Shown: positions 15,663-24,400 of the stretch, one piece after another
How positions within the stretch are numbered: the stretch's first letter is position 1
Layout of the letters: every line of letters begins with the position of its first letter
Program-made: the position numbers and the translations under genes
NCBI RefSeq assembly: GCF_038246755.1
Contig: NZ_CP134706.1
Span: 4,526,001-4,590,000 of the forward strand
Source: Micromonospora sp. FIMYZ51
GTDB lineage: Bacteria > Actinomycetota > Actinomycetes > Mycobacteriales > Micromonosporaceae
Direction of reading: 5' to 3'
Length of the DNA stretch: 64,000 bases
Notes under the pieces: model-generated
The model's database searches: none
What the model saw: only the letters and a program-made list of their open reading frames with translations
Told to the model about the DNA's origin: nothing

Positions 15663-18380
15663 ATGACGGCTGAGCTTGGCACTGACCTCGTGGCAGAGGC
15701 GGATGCCGCGTACTCCAGAGTCGTCCTCGACCCCGCGAGATACACCGCCGCGGCGACGGAAATCGTCGAACTGGCCCGCCGGACAGGAAACGACGAGGCA
15801 CTTGTCGCCGGTCTGCGTGCGGTGGCCTGGACCCGCCACGCGGTACTTGACAACGAGGCGGCCAAGCGCCTGCTGGATCAGGCAGCCCGGCTGGCCACCC
15901 GCAACGGCCTGGGCCGCCGGCTCGGCGAGGTGCTGCTGACCCGCTCGGTGGCGCTACAGGAACTCGGCCGGTACGCCGCAGCAACGCGCGACCTGCGGCG
16001 AGCAGCGAACCTGGTGTCCTCGCACCAGCGTCCCGAACTGCTCATGCAGCTCGCCATCCTGGACCACAACGCCGGTCGGGTGCTCGCGGCCGAGCGTCAG
16101 TACCGGCTGGTGCTCGCCGAACCGGCCTGCCCGCCGGCAATCTGGGTGAAGGCGGCAAACAACCTCTCGTACGCGCAAACTCAGCTCGGTCGTCCGCAGG
16201 CGGCGCTGGCTCACCTGGACCGGGCCGCCGCGCTCGCGAGCGAGCTGGGACCGATGCTGTCGGCAGTCATCGAGAACAGCCGAGCCTGGTCCAGCTTCCA
16301 TGCCGGCAGGTTCACCGAGAGCCTGCGCCGGTTCGAGGAGGCTGGCCGGCTCTACACCGCAGCCGGACTGCCGCTTGGCGAACACTACCTGGACTACGCC
16401 GACGCACTTGCCGAACTGCGACTGCTTGACGAGGCCGCCGTGGTCGCCCGGCTGGCGGCGACCGACCTCGATCGACACGGTGCCCGGCTGATGGCCGCGG
16501 AGGCGCGGCTGCGCTGTGCCCGGCTGGCGCTTGCGCTTGGCGATATCGACACGGCCCGGGCCGACGCGAACAGCGCCGTGCGGGACTTCCGGCGGCAGCG
16601 CCGGGCCGCCTGGGCGGCGTCCGCCGTGGTCACCGTCGCCGCGGCGGACGCTGTCGCGGACGGTTTCACCACCCTTGCCGTACGCCGACTCGGTCACGCG
16701 GCGGCTACGCTGCACCGTCTCGGTCTGCGGGCCAACGCGGTGGAGGCGCACCTGATGGCCGGGCGGGCGGCGTTGGCCACGGACGACCACCGGCGGGCGA
16801 AGCGCCACCTGACCGCGGCCGGCGCACTGGCGTGCGGGCAGCCGCTGCTGGTGCGGTTGCGTGGACGGTTGGCGCTGGCGCTGCTGGCGGACGCCGCGGA
16901 GCAGGCCGCCCAGCGCGCAGGCGCCGCCGCGAGCGCTCGACGCCGCGCGGCGTCGACCGTCCGGTACGGCCAGCGGGTAGCGGCTCGCCGGGCGGCGCCC
17001 GGCGCAGGTGCAGCGTTGCGGCACTGCGGAGCCGCACTGGCCGACCTCGCCCGCCACCGGGCAGCGCTGCCGTCGGTGGAACTGCGCGTGCTGGCCGCTG
17101 GGCACGGCGTGGAACTCGGCGACCTCGGTCTGCGCCACCTGCTGCGCACGGCACCCCCGAGCCGGATTCTGCACTGGCTGGAACGCACCCGAGCGGCTGC
17201 CCTGTTGACCGTGGAACCCGCCGCCCACGATGACATCGACGATCTCGTGATCGCGCTGCGCACGGTCGAGCAGGAACTGCGGGCGGCGCAGCGCGAAGGT
17301 GGCCCGCAACCGCATCAGCTGCTGGCCCGCCAGGCCGCGCTGGAGACGCAGATCAGGCGACGATCCTGGGGCCGCGAAGGAAAGACGACCCGGTCGGCCG
17401 AGATCGTGACCGCAGGCGAGCTGCGTGATCTGCTCGACGGCGGATGGCTCGCCGAGTTCGCGACGGTGGACGACGCGGTCGTCGCGGTCGTGGTCGGGCC
17501 GCGCCGGACCCGCCGGATCCGGCTCGGCGCACTGTCCGTTGTGCAGCGGGAAACCGCCGCGCTGCACTTCGCGCTGCGGCGGCTGCTGCGCGGTGGTCGC
17601 TACACCGACCAGGCCCGGTCGGCTGCCCGGACCTCCCTGGACATCCTCGCCGAACTGCTCATTGCCCCACTCGGGGTGCCGCCGGGGGCACCGCTGGTCG
17701 TGGTCCCGCCCGCGAAGCTGCTGCGGGTTGCCTGGTCTCCGCTGCACCGGGGGCCGGTGTCCGGCGCGCCGTCGGCCACCATGTGGGCGCGCAGCCGGCG
17801 GGCGGCCCGGTCCCGGCGGCCGGCACCGCAGGTCGCGCTGGTGGCCGGGCCCAATCTGACCGACGCCGTGGCCGAGGTTCAGGCCCTCGAAGCCCGGCAC
17901 CCCCAGGCGGCGACGCTGCTGCCACCGACCAGCACGGTCGAGGCCGTCGTCGCCGCACTGCGACACGCCGACCTCGCGCACCTGGCCTGCCACGGCCACC
18001 TGCGCTCGGACAGTCCGCTCTTCTCGGCACTCGAACTCAGCGACGGTGCGCTCACCGTGTACGAGCTGCACAGCCGCGCCGTCGCCCCGCACCGGGTGGT
18101 GTTGGCCGCCTGTGACTCCGGAGTCGAGCGCGACTACGAGGGCGACGAGGTGCTGGGCTTTGTCAGCGCGCTGATGGCGGGCGGTGCGGCCGGCGTGATC
18201 GCGTCCGGCGTACCGCTGCCCGACGGCACGTCGCTGGCCCTGATGCCACGGCTGCACGACCGGATCGTGCGCGGCGAATCGCTTGCCGACGCGCTGTGGG
18301 CCGTGCGGGCCGACGAGCCGCCGGCCGCCCCGGCCGATTTCGTCACCTGGTGCGGCCTGACCGCCTACGGGGCGGCCTGA
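15663..18380 (+). CDS. TPR-CHAT caspase-like protease
   Basis: A 905-residue protein from ATG 15663 (weak ribosome binding site; the start could differ slightly). Residues ~15-550 are TPR-like helical repeats, e.g. LLDQAARLATRNGLGRRLGE and NNLSYAQTQLGRPQAALAHL. The C-terminal ~300 residues are a CHAT domain (clan CD protease): His777 in HLACHGHLRSDSPLF and Cys817 in VLAACDSGVERDYEGDE, followed by the GFVSALMAGGAAGVIASGV strand-helix. These are the catalytic pair of caspase-like enzymes. TPRs would sense or bind a partner that unleashes cleavage. Neighbouring sigma factor, 174-residue protein and subtilase are likely targets or co-regulators. No CRISPR genes are nearby. Confidence 0.93.
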   Translation: MTAELGTDLVAEADAAYSRVVLDPARYTAAATEIVELARRTGNDEALVAGLRAVAWTRHAVLDNEAAKRLLDQAARLATRNGLGRRLGEVLLTRSVALQELGRYAAATRDLRRAANLVSSHQRPELLMQLAILDHNAGRVLAAERQYRLVLAEPACPPAIWVKAANNLSYAQTQLGRPQAALAHLDRAAALASELGPMLSAVIENSRAWSSFHAGRFTESLRRFEEAGRLYTAAGLPLGEHYLDYADALAELRLLDEAAVVARLAATDLDRHGARLMAAEARLRCARLALALGDIDTARADANSAVRDFRRQRRAAWAASAVVTVAAADAVADGFTTLAVRRLGHAAATLHRLGLRANAVEAHLMAGRAALATDDHRRAKRHLTAAGALACGQPLLVRLRGRLALALLADAAEQAAQRAGAAASARRRAASTVRYGQRVAARRAAPGAGAALRHCGAALADLARHRAALPSVELRVLAAGHGVELGDLGLRHLLRTAPPSRILHWLERTRAAALLTVEPAAHDDIDDLVIALRTVEQELRAAQREGGPQPHQLLARQAALETQIRRRSWGREGKTTRSAEIVTAGELRDLLDGGWLAEFATVDDAVVAVVVGPRRTRRIRLGALSVVQRETAALHFALRRLLRGGRYTDQARSAARTSLDILAELLIAPLGVPPGAPLVVVPPAKLLRVAWSPLHRGPVSGAPSATMWARSRRAARSRRPAPQVALVAGPNLTDAVAEVQALEARHPQAATLLPPTSTVEAVVAALRHADLAHLACHGHLRSDSPLFSALELSDGALTVYELHSRAVAPHRVVLAACDSGVERDYEGDEVLGFVSALMAGGAAGVIASGVPLPDGTSLALMPRLHDRIVRGESLADALWAVRADEPPAAPADFVTWCGLTAYGAA

Positions 18381-18389
18381 TCGAGCGCG

Positions 18390-18421
18390 CCGGGGGCCGG
18401 GGCATCGCCCACGGCCCCCGG
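18390..18421. terminator. Bidirectional terminator between TPR-CHAT and the secreted protein
   Basis: A 10-bp stem CCGGGGGCCG (18390-18399) with CGGCCCCCGG (18412-18421), with further GGGC/GCCC pairing inside the loop. It starts 10 bases after the TPR-CHAT stop and lies between convergent stops. Confidence 0.8.
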
Positions 18422-18434
18422 TGCGGTCAGCGAC

Positions 18435-20081
18435 TCAGGAGGTGCCGGTGATGTACCACCAGCCGGTCAACGACGACGCGGGCACGTCCGGGCCGACACT
18501 GCCCTTGCCCCAGAAGTAGTCGTCGAAGTTCACCAGACCGCCCGGCCCGACCGGGCCCATGGTGGCCCACACCACCGACGCGGGCTGGTCGTCGATGGAT
18601 GCCTGCGCCCATGCCTTACGCACCGACATCGGCTTGTTCCACCAGAGGAACGGCGAACGCAGCATGTAGTTGGCGAACGTTCCACCGTGGCTGGCGCTGT
18701 GGTACGACACGGTGTGGAAGCTGTTGATCTGGTGCAGGCCGTCGAAGGCGCCACCCCAGCGCTGCCACCACCGCTTTCCGCCGGACTCGTTGGCGAGCAC
18801 CAGGCAGGTGAACAGGCTCATCCACTCGACATCGCCGTTGCCCCAGCGGGCCTCGGTGTTCGCCAGGAACGTGTCGTCCTTGCTGCTGCACCCGGCGAAG
18901 CTGAACCCGGTGGGCGATCCGTGCCCCTGCCAGTAGGTCATGTCGACGTGGTCGGTCCAGGTGCTGTCGGTGCCACCGTACTTCGGGTCCTTGAAGTCCC
19001 GCTCCCAGGCGCTGGCGTTCAACCAGCTGAACTCGACCGGGATGCCACGGGAGGTGAACTGACCGTTGAACGAGGCGAGATTGTTGCCGGTCCACGGCAG
19101 ACCGGAGCACGGGCCGGTGCCCTCGCTGCCCACATCGACGACACCGTAGGCCTGCACCCGCGGTGCCGCGAGCGCCGTCGTCGGCCGCCGCGGCGGCACC
19201 GGTGACGGCGTGACCTCGGGCAACTCGGCGTCCACGGCCGCCGGGACGAAGGTGATCTGAGCCGCTGAGCCGTCGGCGTTCACCCCCGAGCAGCGGAAGC
19301 TCGGCTCGATGCGGTCCAGCTTCGCGTCGAGGGCGGGCGCCGCGTAGGTGTAGTCGGCCTCTTCGACCCGTACGACGCCGTGCAGCGCCTTGGCGCACCG
19401 TTCCCGACCGGCTTCGGGGTCGAGGACCCGCACTGGGTCGCCCTGCGCCAGGACGCGCGTGCTGTAGGACAGTTGGGTGACCGCGCCGTCGGGGCCGAAG
19501 CCGACCCTGATCTTTGCGCCCGGGCCCTCGTACGGGAGCCCATCGAGGTGGAACGAGAACGACACGGTGGTGTCCAGCGCCGCCGAGACCGTCTGCTCTC
19601 CCTTGGCGTCGACCATCTCCAGGGTGGTGTGACCGACGGTGGGCCGGGCCTGCTCGGGGTAGAGGCCGGCGCGGGTCAACGCCTCGCGGGTCAGGCTCAG
19701 CGCCTTGTCGGCGTCGATCGGACGCAGGCGAGCCAGCGCCGCCTCGTCCAGGACGCTGCCGACCGTCGGGTTGCCGTCCTCGTCCTTACCCGTCTCGCCG
19801 ACCGTGATCGACGGGATGTTGAGGAAGCCCTGCTCGTCGGCGAACCGTACGCTGCCATCCTGCGAGCGGGACAGACGGTCGATGCCGAACGCCTTGCCCA
19901 GCGCGGCGGCCTGGGCTTCGCTGATGCCCGTGGCGCGGATCTGGTAGGTCGGCAGTTCAGCGGTCGCGGCGGCGGCGACCGGGACGCCGGACGCAACGAG
20001 GGTTGCGGCTCCGGTCGTGCCGGCGACGGTCAAGCCGACGCCGAGCCGCCACCACCGGCTGCGAGAACGTGGATGTGACAT
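18435..20081 (-). CDS. Secreted protein with DUF6345-like C-terminal domain and His...Cys pair
   Basis: A 548-residue protein from ATG 20081 (GGGAGG upstream). A signal peptide is clear: RSRSRWWRLG, hydrophobic VGLTVAGTTGAATLVASG, then PVAAAATAE. Residues ~40-300 form an N-terminal domain with repeated 'G.d..g.vt.lsy' features, as in propeptide-like beta folds. The C-terminal ~240 residues begin after PRVQAYGVVDVGS and contain TYWQGHGSPTGFSF and, about 40 residues later, EWMSLFTCLVLAN; I relate this to the uncharacterised DUF6345 family. The His-Gly...Cys arrangement resembles clan CD proteases, but that is my inference. It is convergent with TPR-CHAT. Confidence 0.75.
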   Translation of the reverse strand: MSHPRSRSRWWRLGVGLTVAGTTGAATLVASGVPVAAAATAELPTYQIRATGISEAQAAALGKAFGIDRLSRSQDGSVRFADEQGFLNIPSITVGETGKDEDGNPTVGSVLDEAALARLRPIDADKALSLTREALTRAGLYPEQARPTVGHTTLEMVDAKGEQTVSAALDTTVSFSFHLDGLPYEGPGAKIRVGFGPDGAVTQLSYSTRVLAQGDPVRVLDPEAGRERCAKALHGVVRVEEADYTYAAPALDAKLDRIEPSFRCSGVNADGSAAQITFVPAAVDAELPEVTPSPVPPRRPTTALAAPRVQAYGVVDVGSEGTGPCSGLPWTGNNLASFNGQFTSRGIPVEFSWLNASAWERDFKDPKYGGTDSTWTDHVDMTYWQGHGSPTGFSFAGCSSKDDTFLANTEARWGNGDVEWMSLFTCLVLANESGGKRWWQRWGGAFDGLHQINSFHTVSYHSASHGGTFANYMLRSPFLWWNKPMSVRKAWAQASIDDQPASVVWATMGPVGPGGLVNFDDYFWGKGSVGPDVPASSLTGWWYITGTS

Positions 20082-20210
20082 GGGGCCTCCCGTTTCGACG
20101 AGGGCGCGCGAACCGCGCCACAAGCAAGACGACGGAGGTCGCCACGGGATACACCGTTGGCATGTCGGCTACCTGACTGGTGATCTCGAACTGCGGCTGG
20201 CGGCTGCTGA

Positions 20211-21440
20211 TCAACTCGTCGGGGTCCGGCCGACGTCCGCACCGGCCCGGGCGCAAGAGTGGCGAACCCACAGCAGAAACGTGCCAGCGGCGACAATGAC
20301 CATGGTGTGGAAGGCGGCCACTACCGGCAGTGGCGATGCCTGCTCCAAAGCGAGCGCGCAGGTAAGCATGCCGACCCCGAATCCGAACGTCTCGGCGGTG
20401 GCGGACAGTCCGAACAGTCTTGCGCGTACCTCTTCGGGGGCAGCCTGCAACCGTGAGGTGTAGGCCAACTCGGTAATGCCATCCGCCAGTCCGGCCACCA
20501 ACGGAATGACGATGACCAGGGGTGCGGGTGGCCCGGTGAACGTCGCCACGAACGCCAGGGACATCACGCAGGCCGCTACGGCGAACACCCGCTCGTCGAG
20601 CGACCGACCGGCTCGCCGGAGCCAGAACGTGACCAGCCAGTGGGTCAGCAGCATCCCCACGGCCCACGCCGTCCAGAACTGGCTGAGCAGCGCCGCGGGG
20701 TTGCCCGGGTTCGTGGCGCTTGCCAGGATCGGCAACGCCACGTTGTGCGACGCGGACGCCCACGCGTCCACGCTGCGTAATGCCACCATGCCGCCGAGGA
20801 CCGGCACGCTGACGAGCACTGTCCGGAAGGTGCGTCGCAGGGCACGAACGCTCCCGGCCGGGTCCGCAGCGGCCCCGACGCTACGGAACGACAGCGGCAG
20901 GCAGGCAAGAGCGACAGCGGACACCACAAAGCTTCCGGCGTTGACGACGAACGCGGACTGGAATCCAAACGCACCGATCATCGGGCCCGCCGAGGCGAAA
21001 CCGAGCACCATCGCCACCGACTTGCCAGTGATCAGATAACCGTTGCCCCGAACACGTTCCGCGGTGCCGACCAGGTCCGGAATACTCGACCTGAGCGCCA
21101 CCGTGAAGAACGTGTTGCCGCCACCGAGCACCACCGCGACCACATACAGCACCGGCACGCGCCAGACCGAGGGCGCCACCAGCAGTAACACCATCGCCGC
21201 AGCCTGCGCGGTGTCCGTCGCGATCATGAGAGCCCGCCGGTCGTGGCGGCTGGCCATCCCGCCGGCGATCGGTCCGGCGAGGAAACCCGCGGCCAGCCGG
21301 ACCGCCATCAGCAGGCCCATCTGCAAAGCGCTGCCGGTCAGCTGGTAGACGTACAGGTTGAGTGCCAACAGATTGAGATAGTTGCCGAAAGTCGACACCG
21401 AGTAGCCGGCGACGAGGACGGCGAACAACGACCGCCTCAA
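20211..21440 (-). CDS. Major facilitator superfamily exporter
   Basis: A 409-residue membrane protein with about 12 hydrophobic spans. The cytoplasmic loop between spans 2 and 3 reads AGGMASRHDRRALMIATD, a version of the MFS 'G.laDr.GrR' motif. TTG 21440 overlaps the stop of the megasynthase gene (TTGA), so translation is coupled and the gene belongs to the cluster. Its family (MFS with 'lLaLNLYVYQLTGSALQMGLL' start) includes macrolide-type efflux proteins. It likely exports the product or gives self-resistance. It is the last gene of the run; the next gene belongs to the CHAT neighbourhood. Confidence 0.9.
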   Translation of the reverse strand: MRRSLFAVLVAGYSVSTFGNYLNLLALNLYVYQLTGSALQMGLLMAVRLAAGFLAGPIAGGMASRHDRRALMIATDTAQAAAMVLLLVAPSVWRVPVLYVVAVVLGGGNTFFTVALRSSIPDLVGTAERVRGNGYLITGKSVAMVLGFASAGPMIGAFGFQSAFVVNAGSFVVSAVALACLPLSFRSVGAAADPAGSVRALRRTFRTVLVSVPVLGGMVALRSVDAWASASHNVALPILASATNPGNPAALLSQFWTAWAVGMLLTHWLVTFWLRRAGRSLDERVFAVAACVMSLAFVATFTGPPAPLVIVIPLVAGLADGITELAYTSRLQAAPEEVRARLFGLSATAETFGFGVGMLTCALALEQASPLPVVAAFHTMVIVAAGTFLLWVRHSCARAGADVGRTPTS

Positions 21441-24400
21441 CGGGGCATTTCGCCGATCTCGTCGTACGGTGCGCCGACGACCCTGCCGAGAACGGCGACG
21501 AAGTCGCTGGCCCAGCCGGCAACCGTGTGTTCGGTGAACAGGTCCGTCGAATACTCGAAGACGGCCTCGATGCGATCCCCAGTGGGCACGAGCACGACAT
21601 AGAGTTCCGTCCGAGCCGTACCGGTCACCGGCAGGCTCTCTATCTCGGTCGTGACCCTCGGCAGGTCAATTACCGGTGGCGGGGTGGTCACCACGCTGAA
21701 CAGCACCTGTGGGGTCGGCAGGCTTACTCCGAGTGCCTCCGCGACCTGGCCGAGTGGGAGGGCATGGTGGTCGAGTGCGACGAGGGTCCGTTCCGTCACG
21801 GCGCGCACGACTTCGTCGAATCGCAGACCGGTGGAGAGCGTCACTCTGACCGGCAGCGCCTCGCCGACCGGACCGACGACCCCGACGTGCTCCGAGTGGA
21901 GACGGTTTGCACTGGACAGCGCGATGACCAGATCACGCTGCCCACACAGGCCCGCCATCCATACCGCGAAGGCGCCGGTGAGGACCGCAGCCGGCGTACT
22001 GTCAATTGCTCGGGCCGTCGTCTCGACGAGCTGGGCCACCCGCGTCGGAATCTCGAACCGGTGCAGCGCGCCGTTGCCGGAAAGCTTGCCCGGGTGGGGC
22101 CGGTCGACCGGCAGGTTGACGCGAAGCGGTACGTCCGCAAGTGCGGTGCGCCAGAACGCGACAAGGGCGTTGCGGCGCTCCCCCTCAAGTTGCGCCGCCC
22201 GCCAGCGCGCGTAATCGGGATACCCGACCGCAGGCGGCAGCTCGACGGTCTCGCCCCGCACCAGGTCCGTATAGATCGAGGAAAGCTCCCGCCAGATGAC
22301 CCCCATCGACCACCCGTCGCAGATCGAGTGGTGCAACACCAGTACGAGCACCGAGCGCCGTTCACCAAGGCGGCCCAACTGTGCCCGCCACAGTGGGGCC
22401 TCGTCCAACGCGAAGGCCCGCTCCACCAGGTCCTGACACCAACGGTCCACCCGGTCCGGGCTGCCGGACAGATCGTGCACGGGTAACTCGACGGGCACGT
22501 CGGTCCGGACCTCCTGGCGCAGTTCGCCGGCCTCGGCGACGAACCGCGTCCGCAGTGCGGCATGTCGGCCGACAAGCGCACCGAGGGTGTCCTCCAGAAC
22601 GGCGATGTCGAGATCGCCGTCCAGCCAGATCCGGTGCCCCACGTTGTAGACCGCTGGCTTCGGGTTGCTGTGGTGCAGTCGCCACGCCCGCTGCTGCACG
22701 CTCGTCACGGCAGCGGTGTCCGACACCCTTGCGGCCGTGATGCGTTGCGCCAGGCTCCGGATGCTCGGAGCGGCGAACAGGTCGCTGACCTGAAGTTCGA
22801 CGGTGAGTCCGGCACGTATCCGGTTGACGAGTTCGACAGCGGTGAGCGAGTGCCCGCCGAGCGAGAAGAACGACGCGTCCACCGGTACGTGCGCCACCCC
22901 CAACTGGGCGGACCACATCTCGTGCAGGGCACGCTCCAGATCTGTGGTGGGACGGGCCCCGGGTTGGGTACGCCACTGCGGCTCGGGCAGGCGCGCTCGG
23001 TCAAGTTTGCCGCTGACATTCACCGGCAGTTCGTCCATCTCGACGAACCGCGAGGGAATCAGGTAGCCCGGCAGGGTGCCCCTCAGCTGAGCCTCGAAAC
23101 CCGCGACGACATCGGCGGGTACGTCGGCGACGAGTACCACGTACCCGACCAGGCAGGTGTCCCCGCGCGGGTCTCGAATCGCCACCACGGCGGCATCACG
23201 CACCCCCTCCAACGCGAGCAGGGCTCGCTCCGCCTCTTCGGGCTCCACCCGATAGCCCCGGATCTTGACCTGCTCATCGACCCGGCCGAGGTACTGGAGG
23301 CTGCCGTCAGGCAGCCACCGCCCCAGATCGCGGGTCCGATAGAGCCGGGCTGCGGGCACGACCGGATCGGGTACGAACGCCTTCGCTGTCTCGTCGGAGC
23401 GGCCCACGTACTCTCGGGCCAGGCAGGCACCGCCCAGGTAGATCTCACCGGTGGCGCCGACCGGCACCGGGCGCCCCTGGCCGTCGAGGAGCCGGACCAC
23501 GACGTTGTCGACCGGACGACCGATTGGCGGCCGGTCACCCGCCGCCGGATCGACGTGCTGGACGGTCGCGATGATGGATGCCTCGGTCGGGCCGTACTCG
23601 TTGTAGAGCAGACAGTCCGGGTGGGCCGCGAGGAACCGACGCAGCGGCGGGGTCACCGTCAGTTCCTCGCCGGCCGAGACCAGTTCGCGCAGCGACGGCA
23701 TCGCCGACACGGATGCCATCAGGTACTTCAGGGGGGTGAACGGCATGAAGAGCCGCTCGACCTGGTGCCGCCGAATGGTCTGCGCCACCACTGCGGGTTC
23801 GTAGCGGGCCGAGTCGGGGATCAGGACCAGCGCGGCACCGGACGCGAGCGTGGTGAAGATCTCCTGCACGCTCACGTCGAAGCTCACGGAAGTCCACTGG
23901 AGGGTACGTAGCGCGGGCCGGTGCCGCAGGTAGAAGCCGACCAGGTTCGCCGGACCGCGATGCGGCACCGCGACCCCCTTGGGCCGGCCGGTCGAGCCGG
24001 AGGTGTAGATGCAGTACGCGAGGCTGTCCGGCCCGCTCTGCGTCGGCGGTGCCCGGTGCGCCCGCGGATCGGCATGCGGCACGGTGAGCGCTGGCACGCC
24101 AAGGCGGGAGGCGAGCTTCTCGTCGTCGGTGACGAGCAGGACCGCCCCGCTGTCGCTCACCATGAAGGAAAGCCGGGAGTCGGGCAGGCTGTGGTCCAGC
24201 GGCAGGTAGGCCGCTCCCGCCTTGTGTACCCCGAGCAGCACCACGATGAGGTCCACCCCACGGGACAGGCACACGCCCACGAACTGGTCCTGCCGTACCC
24301 CGCGGTCGTGCAGGTGCCAGGCCAGCGCGTTCGCCCGCCGGTCCAGTTCGCGGTAGGTGACCTGGACGTCCCCGTCGAGCAGCGCGATCCCGTCGGGCGT

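Noticed and set aside
15954..18257. Minus-strand frame of 767 codons opposite TPR-CHAT
   Set aside because: Gln/Arg/Gly-rich with no domain; the plus strand carries the intact CHAT His/Cys pair.
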